The translations under genes were made by a program, and so were the position numbers. The notes beneath the pieces are model-generated. The model searched no databases and was not told the DNA's origin. It saw nothing but the letters and a program-made list of their open reading frames with translations. From JAWWPG01 sp033850885 (GTDB lineage: Bacteria > Actinomycetota > Actinomycetes > Propionibacteriales > Nocardioidaceae), in NCBI GenBank assembly GCA_033850885.1, contig JAWWPG010000006.1, positions 93,869 through 157,868 on the forward strand: a DNA stretch of 64,000 nucleotides, read 5' to 3'. Below are positions 8,062-16,332 of this stretch, piece by piece. Within the stretch, counting starts at the first letter, position 1, and each line of letters opens with the position of its first letter.

Positions 8062-9315
8062 TCAGGAGGCGTTGACGGTGGAGAGGGCGGGGTCGCCCAC
8101 ATCCGGTGTGACGTCGAGGTGGGGCCGGAAGGCCGACCAGAGCACGAGGGCCGCGAACCCGGCTCCTACCAAGGTGCAGGCGGTGACGATGCTGGTCAGC
8201 CCGGCGAGCGCACCGAAGCCCGTCATCGCCAGCGGCATCAGGGCCTGGTCGGAGAGCATCACCATGCTGCCGGTTCGGCCGAGGTACGCCGGCTCGATCG
8301 TTCGCTGGAAGGCGCCGGAGAGGAACGCGGATGCGAGGCCGGCCGTCAGGCCGATCACCAGCATGCAGCCGACCACGCCGGCGTACGGCGAGAAGCCGAC
8401 GCCTGCGCAGGCGGCAGCCTGGCCGGCGAGGATCAGCAGCCCGGTACGGGCGGGGGCACGGGGACGCCACCGCATCGCGATGACCGCGCCGACGGCGGCA
8501 GCAGCGCCGATGCAGGCCTCGAAGATCCCCAGGTTGGCCGCCCCCCAGCCCTCGGCCTTGGTGCGGAGCACGAGGCCGACTGCCGTCACCGGCCCGACGA
8601 AGAGGTTCAGGCCGGACACCGCGATCGTGAGCGTGCGCGCACTGGGGGCACGCCGAAGGTAGCGGAACCCGTCTGCAAGATCGCTACGGACCGACCTGCC
8701 GCGCGAGCGCTCCAGCGGAAACCGCGGCTTCAGCAGCAGCGCTAGCACGACCGCGATGACGGCGAATGAGATCGCGTCGAAGGCCATCACGGAGGCCAGG
8801 CCACCGGTGGCGACCAGCACGCCGCCGAGCGGAGCGCCGACCAAGGTGGCGGTGCGGCTGCCGAGCTGGAACATCGAGGAGACGGCCGCCAGGTCGTCGG
8901 GGCGGACCAGCTGTCGAGGCATGGTGCCCGAAGCGGGGTCGTACATCCCGTCGACGAGGCCGAACACCGCGGCCACCAGGAGCAGCAGGACCAGTGAGGA
9001 CGCCCGCGTCTCCACCACGAGGATCGCGGCGAGCAGGACGGCGATCCGCGCCAGGTTCGCGACCACCATGGTGCGGCGCGGGTTGAGGCGGTCCGCCAGG
9101 GCGCCCCCCAGCAGCAGGATCGCCGCCCGCGGCACTGACCCGATGCCCATCACCAGGCCGGCTCCGGCGGGGCCGGCGACGTGCACCGCCGTCCAGGCCA
9201 GCCCGATGAACCAGGCGACGTCGCCGACGCGCGACAGCGATGACGCCAAGACCCAGGCAATGACGCGGGCGTCCTTGCGCAGCGGCGGCAGGGTGGACAT
9301 GTCCATACTGGTCAT
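8062..9315 (-). CDS. MFS transporter (drug-export type)
   Basis: 417 residues, almost entirely hydrophobic, with the twelve-helix pattern of a major facilitator. Helix 1-2 region reads IAWVLASSLSRVGDVAWFIGLAWTAV, followed by GGALADRLNPRRTMVVANLAR, the cytoplasmic motif-A loop (GxLaDRxxrR). The fold resembles the DHA3 group of proton-coupled exporters. An ArsR-like regulator lies 12 bases upstream on the same strand, so the pair is probably an autoregulated efflux operon; the substrate is unknown. Confidence 0.88.
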   Translation of the reverse strand: MTSMDMSTLPPLRKDARVIAWVLASSLSRVGDVAWFIGLAWTAVHVAGPAGAGLVMGIGSVPRAAILLLGGALADRLNPRRTMVVANLARIAVLLAAILVVETRASSLVLLLLVAAVFGLVDGMYDPASGTMPRQLVRPDDLAAVSSMFQLGSRTATLVGAPLGGVLVATGGLASVMAFDAISFAVIAVVLALLLKPRFPLERSRGRSVRSDLADGFRYLRRAPSARTLTIAVSGLNLFVGPVTAVGLVLRTKAEGWGAANLGIFEACIGAAAAVGAVIAMRWRPRAPARTGLLILAGQAAACAGVGFSPYAGVVGCMLVIGLTAGLASAFLSGAFQRTIEPAYLGRTGSMVMLSDQALMPLAMTGFGALAGLTSIVTACTLVGAGFAALVLWSAFRPHLDVTPDVGDPALSTVNAS

Positions 9316-9327
9316 GACGGGATCCCT

Positions 9328-9915
9328 TCAGGGTCTGGCGGGTACGGCGTGGGCGAACGCGAACACCCGCTCGCGCCGGCCATCGGCCTGGCGCTCAGGC
9401 GTGGCGCCGTACTCGCGGAGAAGGGCGTTCAGGCGGCTGCCGAGCTCCTCGAGCTCGGCAGGGGTGACGCTGATCCAGCCGTCTGCGCTGAAGGCTGCAC
9501 GGACCCATTCGGGGTCGAACTCGCCACGGCGGCCGTACCACTGCTGGACCTTGGCCACGTGGTGGGCGAGGTTCTGCTGCTCGGCAGCCGAGACGACGAC
9601 CTCGCCGAAAGGGTCGCCCTCGACGTCGGTGATCGACCACGTGATGGTCGACGGATCCGCCCGCCACCACCGTTCGCGGCGGTCCTTCGCCAGCTCCGGA
9701 GCCTCCTCGACGAGCCCGGCGTCAGCGAGGACCTTGAGGTGGTGGCTCGCGTTGCCGATCCGCTCCTGGGCGGCGTCGGCGAGTCGGCTCACGGTCGACG
9801 GGCCGTCCAGGTTGAGCAGCTCGTACAGCTTGCGTCGTGTCGGGTGGTGGAGTGCGGCGATGACGTCGACGACATGGCGGTCCGAACGACGGACCTCGTG
9901 GGCGGAAGCGCTCAT
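9328..9915 (-). CDS. ArsR-family winged-helix transcriptional regulator
   Basis: 195 residues. The N-terminal 25-80 segment has VIAALHHPTRRKLYELL, then the recognition helix region TVSRLADAAQERIGNASHHLKVLADAGLVEE, an HTH_20/ArsR-type fold. The C-terminal half is an unrelated ligand-sensing or dimerisation region (EQQNLAHHVAKVQQWYGRRGEFDPEW). No cysteine metal-site pair is seen, so a metal sensor is unlikely. It probably represses its own operon (with the MFS exporter) from the 20-bp inverted repeat just upstream of its start. Confidence 0.88.
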   Translation of the reverse strand: MSASAHEVRRSDRHVVDVIAALHHPTRRKLYELLNLDGPSTVSRLADAAQERIGNASHHLKVLADAGLVEEAPELAKDRRERWWRADPSTITWSITDVEGDPFGEVVVSAAEQQNLAHHVAKVQQWYGRRGEFDPEWVRAAFSADGWISVTPAELEELGSRLNALLREYGATPERQADGRRERVFAFAHAVPARP

Positions 9916-9930
9916 CGCACCAGGCTAGAT

Positions 9931-9976
9931 CCACAACTCATATTGCACAAGAGTTATTGTGCAATATGAGTTGTGG
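9931..9976. promoter_or_regulatory. Operator: perfect 20-bp inverted repeat between arsR and patB
   Basis: Arms CCACAACTCATATTGCACAA and its exact reverse complement flank a 6-base spacer (GAGTTA), 15 bases upstream of the arsR start on one side and 85 bases before patB on the other. It is strikingly AT-rich for this genome. The inner TGCACAA-N6-TTGTGCA part alone is a typical dimer site. The position suggests that the ArsR-like protein controls both divergent units from here. Confidence 0.8.
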
Positions 9977-10060
9977 GACAACTCGGGGCGACGAAAGGCG
10001 ACGTCCCGACGGCTGAAACCGCCTCGTCGGCTGCGGCCCCCCAGTGGCAGCATCGGTGCC

Positions 10061-11233
10061 GTGGACCCTGAGACCGGTGAGCTGGCCGTCGAACCGATCG
10101 AGCGGCTGCGCAAGCGGCGCAGCGAGAAGTGGCAGGCGTATCCGCCCGATGTCGTGCCGTTGACGGTCGCCGAGATGGACTTCGCGCTGGCTCAACCGGT
10201 CCGAGACGCACTGCATAACGCGATCGAGCGTTCCGACTGTGGCTACGCCATGCCCGACCCAGACCTCGGACGCTCGCTGGCCGGTTTCGCGCAGAGGCGA
10301 TGGGGATGGGAGATCGACCCCGGCCAGGTGAAGGCCGTCACCGACGTTGGTGTCGGGGTCGTCGAGCTGCTACGGCTGCTCGCCCGCCCTGGTGACGACG
10401 TCGCGTTCAGCCCGCCGGTCTACCCACCGTTCTTCCAGTGGGTCCGCGAAGCAGGCACCCGCCTGCGCGAGGTGCCGTTGGCGCACACACCGGATGGCTG
10501 GCGGCTGGACCTCCCCGCGATCGAGACCGCCCTCGCCGCCCATCCCGCGGCCTACATCCTGTGCAACCCCCACAACCCGGTGGGTCGCGCACACCACCCG
10601 GATGAGCTGTCGGCCCTGGTGCGGCTGGCCACGATCCACGACGTACCGATCATCAGCGACGAGATCCACGCGCCGCTCGTCCTGCCAGGTGCGACGTTCA
10701 CCCCGCTGCTCACGATTCCTGGCGCAGCCGAGATCGCTGTCTCCGTCGTCTCGGCAAGCAAGGCCTTCAACCTGGCCGGACTGAAGTGCGCGGCGATCGT
10801 CACCGGCTCTCCGCACATGCGCGCGATGGTGGACCGGATGCCTCCGGACGCCCGGTGGCGCATCGGGCATCTCGGCGTTGTTGCTTCGGTCGCGGCGTTC
10901 ACCGACGGCCAGCCCTGGCTGGACCGATTGCTCGCCACCCTCGACCGGCGGCGGACCTTCCTCGCCGACAGTCTCCGGGACCGGCTGCCCGCAGTCACCT
11001 GGCACCCACCAGAGGCGACCTACCTGGCCTGGCTGGACTGCAATGCGATCGGACCCGACAACGAGGCACGCACACTGTTCCTCGACAAGGCCCGCGTGGC
11101 GCTCGAGCCTGGGCTGAGCTTCGGAGCGGCAGGCAGCGGCTTCGTGCGGCTCAACTTCGCCACCAGCGTCGACATCCTCGATGGCGCCATCACGGCCATG
11201 GCGGACAGCCTGGGCCGTCCGGCGGGTTCTTGA
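10061..11233 (+). CDS. PatB/MalY-type pyridoxal-phosphate aminotransferase (C-S lyase)
   Basis: About 390 residues with the GTG start chosen here; upstream codons of the same frame run through the operator and are not used. Fold-type I aminotransferase features are VVPLTVAEMDFALA at the N-terminus, NPHNPVGRAH for phosphate and substrate contacts, the ring-nitrogen Asp in IISDEIHAPL (about residue 200), and the Schiff-base Lys in VSASKAFNLAGLK (about residue 234). The MDFALA motif marks the PatB/MalY cystathionine beta-lyase group. It would cleave C-S bonds of cystathionine or cysteine conjugates. Its divergent neighbours are the ArsR repressor and MFS exporter, which could link it with thiol or xenobiotic metabolism. 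Confidence 0.9.
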   Translation: MDPETGELAVEPIERLRKRRSEKWQAYPPDVVPLTVAEMDFALAQPVRDALHNAIERSDCGYAMPDPDLGRSLAGFAQRRWGWEIDPGQVKAVTDVGVGVVELLRLLARPGDDVAFSPPVYPPFFQWVREAGTRLREVPLAHTPDGWRLDLPAIETALAAHPAAYILCNPHNPVGRAHHPDELSALVRLATIHDVPIISDEIHAPLVLPGATFTPLLTIPGAAEIAVSVVSASKAFNLAGLKCAAIVTGSPHMRAMVDRMPPDARWRIGHLGVVASVAAFTDGQPWLDRLLATLDRRRTFLADSLRDRLPAVTWHPPEATYLAWLDCNAIGPDNEARTLFLDKARVALEPGLSFGAAGSGFVRLNFATSVDILDGAITAMADSLGRPAGS

Positions 11234-11327
11234 TCAACGTACCGAAGGATCGACGGAGCGACGCGCCGATGAGTTGTCCGCAACGGCACGGTCGATACAC
11301 CCAAGGGGTTTATCAACAGGAGGACGC

Positions 11328-11906
11328 ATGAGCAAGCTGGTGGTCACCGAGTTCGTCTCCGTCGACGGCGTCATGCAGGACCCAGGTGGGGACAGCGACT
11401 TCAAGCACGCAGGGTGGACGTTCGACATCGACACGGACGAGGCCGTCTACCAGTTCAAGGGGTGGGAGCTCGAGCAGGCCGACACGCAGCTTCTCGGCAG
11501 GAAGACCTACGAGGGGTTTGCCGCGGCCTGGCCGGAACGCGGCGGCGACGGCGGTTTCGCCGACAAGATGAACGCCATGCCGAAGTACGTCGTGTCGACC
11601 ACCCTCAGGGACCCGAAGTGGAACAACACGACCGTGATCGACTCGGACGTCGTCGACGCAGTGACGCGGCTCAAGGAGAGCGGCGGGGGCGACATCCTCG
11701 TCGCCGGAAGCGCCACCCTGGTGAGGTTCCTGCACGAGAACGGGCTGGTGGACGAGTACCGGGTGATGGTGTTCCCGGTGGTCCTCGGCAGCGGCCTGCG
11801 ACTCTTCCCGGACGACGCCGGCGACAAGGTGAAGCTGGCCCTGGTGGAGAGCAAGGCGTTCAGCAACGGCATCGTCCTGAACACCTACACCCGGGCCGCC
11901 CAGTAG
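11328..11906 (+). CDS. Dihydrofolate-reductase-like protein (RibD C-terminal fold)
   Basis: 192 residues from an ATG that follows the strong site CAGGAGGACGC. The sequence shows MSKLVVTEFVSVDGVMQDPGG, LLGRKTYEGFAAAW, the nucleotide-binding stretch VSTTLRDPKWNNTTVI, and GGGDILVAGSATLVRFLHENGLVDEYRVMVFPVVLGSG, which are family hallmarks. These proteins bind NADPH, but their substrate is generally unknown and they are common in actinobacteria. It ends only 9 bases from the stop of the opposing gene. Confidence 0.9.
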   Translation: MSKLVVTEFVSVDGVMQDPGGDSDFKHAGWTFDIDTDEAVYQFKGWELEQADTQLLGRKTYEGFAAAWPERGGDGGFADKMNAMPKYVVSTTLRDPKWNNTTVIDSDVVDAVTRLKESGGGDILVAGSATLVRFLHENGLVDEYRVMVFPVVLGSGLRLFPDDAGDKVKLALVESKAFSNGIVLNTYTRAAQ

Positions 11907-11915
11907 CCCGATCGG

Positions 11916-13082
11916 TCAGGAGAAGGTCGGCAGTGACAGCAGGTTGTCCTGCGTGGACGCGTCCGGCGACGTCGTGACATACGAATGGTCACCGGCGATC
12001 CTGGTGATGACCTCGCTCCGCGAACCGTCGGCCCCGATGACGTAGAACGTGTTCGTCCCAGCGTCGATGAGGGACGCGGCCTGCCCCCGGTACAGGTCGT
12101 ACTCGATGCCTGTTGAAGGGTCGCGGGTCCGGATGGCGTAGATCCACTGATGGCCCACCTCGGTGCTGTAGGCCTGTTGGATCGCCAAGACCTGGAGGGC
12201 CAGTCCAGCCGGCGGCTCCTGGAAAAGGCTGTTGAACTGGTTCACGGGGATGACACATGCCTGCTCGAGGTTCGACCAGTACGAGCTCACCGCTACCCCG
12301 TCCAGGTAGGCGACCGAGGCGCATACGTCGCAGATCTCGTTCCAGGACGTGGGACTGGCCGGGGCAATCTGGATGCAAGTCCCCTCGGGATCGGTCAACG
12401 CCTCGGCCAGCTCGTGGGAGAACGTCGCCGTCATGCCATCGAGGCTGCCGTTCCCGATCCAGGCCACGAAGGGGTTATACGTGTGGTTGTCGTCGGGGTT
12501 GGTCCAGCTCGCTGCACTGTGCTCGCCTGACAGTCCGCCGGGTCCGTAGGTGGCGGTGCTCGGCATCATCACGCAGTACAACGTGTCGTTGTAGTTGCCC
12601 GTGTTCGGTTTCGGCAATGACCCGGCTGAGATCAGCTTGGTGACTTCGTTCTGGACCGACCCGCGGAAGAAGGTTGCCGGCGGGTCCGCCGGGTCGAAGA
12701 ACGCCCCACCCCAGTCCAGGCTGTCGACGCCGTACTCCTGAAGGTACGCGATGTAGTCGCTGTGGGTGATGGTCTGGACGGCGGCTGTGAGTGCATCGGG
12801 ATCCACGGCGGGCGTCGCGCTCGTCCACTCGGAGCCCCAGAAGACGAGCCAGACGGTCGCGAAGCGGATCGGGAAGCCCGACCCCTTCACGATCGTCTGA
12901 GGTGGGGCCGCGTCTCCGGCAGAGGCGAACCGATGCGCCGACGTCTTGACGGCAGCGCCGGCTGGACCGGCGGCAGCCACCGGACGAAACTCCGGTGGCC
13001 GCGGTCGACTCGACAGCTCCTCGAGCGCTGCGCTCAAGCGTGCCGCGTCGGCGACTCCACCTGCTTCGAGGTTGTCCACCAT
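11916..13082 (-). CDS. Putative zinc-type hydrolase-like protein with SHELAEALTDP motif
   Basis: 388 residues with no evident signal peptide. Residues 70-90 begin the conserved part (IRFATVWLVFWGSEWT). The block FSHELAEALTDPEG at residues 221-233 places His223, Glu224 and Glu227 in a metal-protease-like pattern, followed about 18 residues later by WNEICDVCA. A HExxE-ALTDP block with a downstream E-x-x-D-x-C block is seen in the phosphate-induced-protein (EXORDIUM-like) family found in plants and bacteria. No enzymatic role is established to my knowledge. The C-terminus (SEVITRIAGDHSYVTTSPDAS) looks like an added beta-sheet segment. An in-frame possible N-terminal extension is not used. Confidence 0.6.
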   Translation of the reverse strand: MVDNLEAGGVADAARLSAALEELSSRPRPPEFRPVAAAGPAGAAVKTSAHRFASAGDAAPPQTIVKGSGFPIRFATVWLVFWGSEWTSATPAVDPDALTAAVQTITHSDYIAYLQEYGVDSLDWGGAFFDPADPPATFFRGSVQNEVTKLISAGSLPKPNTGNYNDTLYCVMMPSTATYGPGGLSGEHSAASWTNPDDNHTYNPFVAWIGNGSLDGMTATFSHELAEALTDPEGTCIQIAPASPTSWNEICDVCASVAYLDGVAVSSYWSNLEQACVIPVNQFNSLFQEPPAGLALQVLAIQQAYSTEVGHQWIYAIRTRDPSTGIEYDLYRGQAASLIDAGTNTFYVIGADGSRSEVITRIAGDHSYVTTSPDASTQDNLLSLPTFS

Positions 13083-13150
13083 GGCCAGGCTCCTCCGACT
13101 AGGTCGTCGTGGGGAGAATATCGCCCCTCCCCGTCACACGCGGGGCGATC

Positions 13151-14275
13151 TCAGCCGCCGGAGACCCCAACCTCCTCGAGGGCGTCGATGGTCATGTCAT
13201 CGCGCTCGGTCAGCCAGCCGTCTGGAAGCGCCACCCGACGCGGACTCCCCTGCCGGCCACGGGGACTGCCCAGCTCGCCGACCGGGAACGGCTCCGCGGG
13301 GTCGAGCCGACCGAGAAGCGCGTCGACAGCCGCCAGCGAGTCGACGAGTCCCAGCGACTGGCGAAGCTCGCCACCGGCCCGGAAGCCTTTGAGGTACCAC
13401 GCGATGTGCTTGCGGAACTCTTTGCACCCGCGCTCCTCCCCCATGTAGTGCGCGAGAAGCTGCGCATGCCGCCGCATCATGGTGGCAACCTCGCCGAGCG
13501 TCGGCAGCGGCGGTTGCGAGCAGCCGGCAAAGGCAGCGGCCAGATCGCGGAAGAGCCACGGCCGCCCAAGACATCCGCGGCCGACCACGACGCCCGCGCA
13601 GCCGGTCTCGTCGATCATGCGAAGGGCGTCGGCCGCCTCCCAGATGTCGCCGTTGCCCAGCACCGGAATGCAGACATGTGCAGCCAGCTCGGCGATCGCC
13701 CCCCAGTCGGCCGAACCCGAGTAGTGCTGCGCGGCGGTTCGGCCATGCAGGGCGATCGCGGCGCAGCCGGAGTCCTCGGCGATCTCCCCCGCCTCGAGGA
13801 ACGTCAGATGCTCCTCGTCGATCCCCATGCGCGTCTTCATGGTCACCGGGACCTGGTACGGCGCTGCCGCCCGCACGGTCTTGTCGAGGATGGCCCGCAG
13901 CAAGCGACGTTTCCATGGGAGCACCGCCCCGCCGCCCTTGCGGGTCACCTTCGGGACCGGGCAGCCGAAGTTCAGGTCGATGTGCTGGACGCCGTACTCC
14001 GCACACAGGATCTTGGTGGCCCGGGCAATGGTGACCGGGTCGACGCCGTACAGCTGCACGGAGCGAACGGTCTCCTCAGGGTCGAAGACGAGCATGCTCA
14101 GCGTCGTCTCGTCGCGCTCGACGAGGCCGCGGCTGGTGATCATCTCGCAGACGTAGAGCCCGGCCCCCTGCTCGCGGCACAGCGAGCGGTAGGCGGCGTT
14201 CGTCACGCCCGCCATCGGCGCGAGGACGACGGCTGGGTCGACGACGTGTGGACCCAGCTTGAGCGCTGTGGGCAT
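13151..14275 (-). CDS. dusB: tRNA-dihydrouridine synthase
   Basis: 374 residues. The FMN-binding TIM-barrel begins VVLAPMAGVTNAAYRSLCREQGAG. The catalytic Cys lies in LNFGCPVPKVTRKGGGA, substrate contacts in ITMKTRMGI-like motif VTMKTRMGIDEEH, and GNGDIWEAADA and VGRGCLGRPWLF are phosphate-binding loops. The enzyme reduces uridines in the D-loop of tRNA with NADPH and FMN. It is in the DusB subgroup by length and motifs. Confidence 0.94.
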   Translation of the reverse strand: MPTALKLGPHVVDPAVVLAPMAGVTNAAYRSLCREQGAGLYVCEMITSRGLVERDETTLSMLVFDPEETVRSVQLYGVDPVTIARATKILCAEYGVQHIDLNFGCPVPKVTRKGGGAVLPWKRRLLRAILDKTVRAAAPYQVPVTMKTRMGIDEEHLTFLEAGEIAEDSGCAAIALHGRTAAQHYSGSADWGAIAELAAHVCIPVLGNGDIWEAADALRMIDETGCAGVVVGRGCLGRPWLFRDLAAAFAGCSQPPLPTLGEVATMMRRHAQLLAHYMGEERGCKEFRKHIAWYLKGFRAGGELRQSLGLVDSLAAVDALLGRLDPAEPFPVGELGSPRGRQGSPRRVALPDGWLTERDDMTIDALEEVGVSGG

Positions 14276-14390
14276 CTCGCCAGCATAGACGGCGAAGGCG
14301 GCGGATCCTGGCCGCTCTTCGCCGTCGCCCTACGAGACCGAAGGGTGCCCGAGCCACTCGATCCGGCGCCGTCGACGGACACGGGGTTGG

Positions 14391-14879
14391 CTACGACGTG
14401 CTCAACCTGCGGTCGTACTCCAGGAGCACGGGATGCGGTGGGAACGACGTGCGTGTGCGTTGACCGGTCTGGCTCCAACCCAGCTTCTCGTAGAAGCGAC
14501 GCGCACGATGGTTCTCCTCGAAGACCCGAAGCCAGACCCGCTCGGCATCCACTCCGGCGGTCACGACGAAGGCGCCAAGGACCGCGTCATGGAGTTCGAC
14601 GGCGAGTCCGGTGCCCCAGGTTCGCACGGCCGTGCCGAAGTGCAGCAGCTCCGTGTCGCGAGTTGCCGCGAAGCCGGTGAGGCTCCCTGCCGGGTCGGTG
14701 GAGACGTAGACATGGATGTCAGGGTCGGCGACCTCGCGGGTCCATCGGCGGTGCACTTCTGCCCGCGGAAAAGGATGAGTGTCCTGGGGGAAGACGTGTG
14801 ACAGGGCCAGCACCGAGCCCTCTTGTTGCAGGTCGAGGAGCTCGTCCAGGTCATTCAGCGTGGCCGGCCGAAACAACAC
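14391..14879 (-). CDS. GNAT-family N-acetyltransferase
   Basis: 162 residues, the size of a single GNAT domain. The N-terminus MLFRPATLNDLDELLDL is typical of the fold, and LHFGTAVRTWGTGLAVELHDAVLGAF carries the acetyl-CoA pyrophosphate-binding turn (xxGxGxA-like). VWLRVFEENHRARRFYEKLGWSQTG is the C-terminal motif. The substrate is unknown. It lies at a divergent junction, facing the PadR gene. Confidence 0.85.
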   Translation of the reverse strand: MLFRPATLNDLDELLDLQQEGSVLALSHVFPQDTHPFPRAEVHRRWTREVADPDIHVYVSTDPAGSLTGFAATRDTELLHFGTAVRTWGTGLAVELHDAVLGAFVVTAGVDAERVWLRVFEENHRARRFYEKLGWSQTGQRTRTSFPPHPVLLEYDRRLSTS

Positions 14880-15043
14880 CCGCCCAGCATGGCCAGACCA
14901 CGGAGCCGAGGCAAGACGTCAAGCGGCGGACAGACATCGCGCTGTGTCGCTCGACGCGCTCGACATCATTACGCGCGACGGTGTATCGTTGGACGTACTA
15001 CAGCAATCGAAGACACCTGATCGAAGGGACCTGAGGGGGCAGC

Positions 15044-15361
15044 ATGGCCGAGGATCCGCTGACCGGAGGCCGGTACGCCGAGCCATCGGTGTTGATCCTG
15101 ACGAGTCTTGCCAGTGGTCCGAAGCACGGCTACGCCCTGATCCAGGACATCCGGGGCTTCGCCGGGGTCGACCTCGGTCCGGGCACCCTGTACGGTGCTC
15201 TCTCCCGCCTCGAGAGCCAGCAGCTGATCCGCCCCTTGCGAGCGGAGGCTCGGCGCAGACCCTACGAGATCACGCAGGCGGGGGCCGACGCCCTGGAGAA
15301 GCACCTGACGGTGCTGGCCAGGATCGCCAGGATCGGCCGCCAACGCCTGGCGGCGTCATGA
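15044..15361 (+). CDS. PadR-family transcriptional regulator
   Basis: 105 residues. The winged-helix PadR domain reads EPSVLILTSLASGPKHGYALIQDI, GTLYGALSRLESQQLIRPLRAE and YEITQAGADALEKHL. These dimeric repressors usually control a neighbouring membrane protein, and here the stop codon overlaps the start of a membrane-protein gene in an ATGA arrangement, so the two are co-translated. A GAGGGGGC sequence upstream serves as ribosome-binding site. The 165 bases upstream probably hold its promoter and operator, but I find no clean inverted repeat there. Confidence 0.93.
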   Translation: MAEDPLTGGRYAEPSVLILTSLASGPKHGYALIQDIRGFAGVDLGPGTLYGALSRLESQQLIRPLRAEARRRPYEITQAGADALEKHLTVLARIARIGRQRLAAS

Positions 15362-16332
15362 TCGCTCGTCCGAACAGCGACGCTCCGAGCCTCGGTTGGC
15401 TCATCAGGGTGCTGCTCGCTTGCTATCCCCGAGCGTGGCGGGAGCGGTACGACGGCGAGGTGCGAGCCCTGCTCGGTGAGCTGCGGGACTCCGGAACGTC
15501 CCGCCTGAGCCTGGTTCTCGACCTCGGCCTGGGGGTCGCTGACGCCTGGCTGCGGCCGATCGGGTTCGAGCAGGAGGACGCCGGGCGCGACGCGACAAAC
15601 CGTTTCATCGCCACCACCGGTTGGGGGCTGCTTCTCTTCGTGTTCGCTGCGGCCGGGTTCGCCAAGATGACCGAGTACCCGGAGTTCGTGGCTGCCGCTC
15701 ACCGGCACGTGGTGGTGGGCCTGTGCTTTGACGTGCTCCTCGCATCGGCGGTCGCGGCAGGCGCCGTGATGGCGCTGGCCACTTTGCCGGCCGTGGTCGC
15801 CCTCCTCAGGTGGGACCGCGGTCGCTCGCGTACCACCCTGCTTTGCTTGGGGGTCGCACCGCTCAGTGTGGGGGCGGTCGTCGCGGCCGCTCTCGTGGCA
15901 CGGTCGGTTGCGGTCAGCAACCACCCGCACTCCGCGACCAACGTCGCCGCCTTCCTCGGCCTGGCCGGTATCACGGTGCTGGCCGGTGTCTGCACGACGG
16001 TCGCTCTGACCTGGGTGGCCACCCGTATCCCTGAGACGCGCAGCGTCGTGGTCACCCGCCGGATTGCGATGGGCGGGCTTGCCTTCTGTACCGCCGCGGC
16101 CACCCTTGCGGTCACCGGCTGGGCGGTCGGCCTCGCGTTCACCGACCCCAGCCTGCTGCAGGAGGACAACGGGCTCCTGTCCAGCCCGGCCATCCCGACA
16201 GTCGCGAGCATCGTTGCCCAGCTTGCCTTGGCGGCAGTGCTGTGCGCGCGCTCGGGATGGAATGCGATCCGCTCTCCGCTGGCCGCCCCCGTCGACCAGG
16301 CTCAGCTGCCGACCAGGCGCTCCGCGAAGTAG
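15358..16332 (+). CDS. Multi-pass membrane protein, partner of PadR
   Basis: 324 residues, starting with the ATG that overlaps the PadR stop. The N-terminal 60 residues are cytoplasmic and contain LACYPRAWRERYDGEVRALLGEL, a motif often found in PadR-partner proteins of actinobacteria. Six or seven hydrophobic segments follow from about residue 80 to 300 (for example WGLLLFVFAAAGFAK, VVVGLCFDVLLASAV, VAAFLGLAGITVLAG). No transporter signature is visible. Its 3' end overlaps the end of glyS by 31 bases in the opposite direction, so the two messages would be partly complementary. Confidence 0.8.
   Translation: MIARPNSDAPSLGWLIRVLLACYPRAWRERYDGEVRALLGELRDSGTSRLSLVLDLGLGVADAWLRPIGFEQEDAGRDATNRFIATTGWGLLLFVFAAAGFAKMTEYPEFVAAAHRHVVVGLCFDVLLASAVAAGAVMALATLPAVVALLRWDRGRSRTTLLCLGVAPLSVGAVVAAALVARSVAVSNHPHSATNVAAFLGLAGITVLAGVCTTVALTWVATRIPETRSVVVTRRIAMGGLAFCTAAATLAVTGWAVGLAFTDPSLLQEDNGLLSSPAIPTVASIVAQLALAAVLCARSGWNAIRSPLAAPVDQAQLPTRRSAK

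Noticed and set aside
13109..14680. Plus-strand open frame of 523 codons
   Set aside because: It covers dusB and part of the GNAT gene on the opposite strand; dusB motifs are unambiguous.
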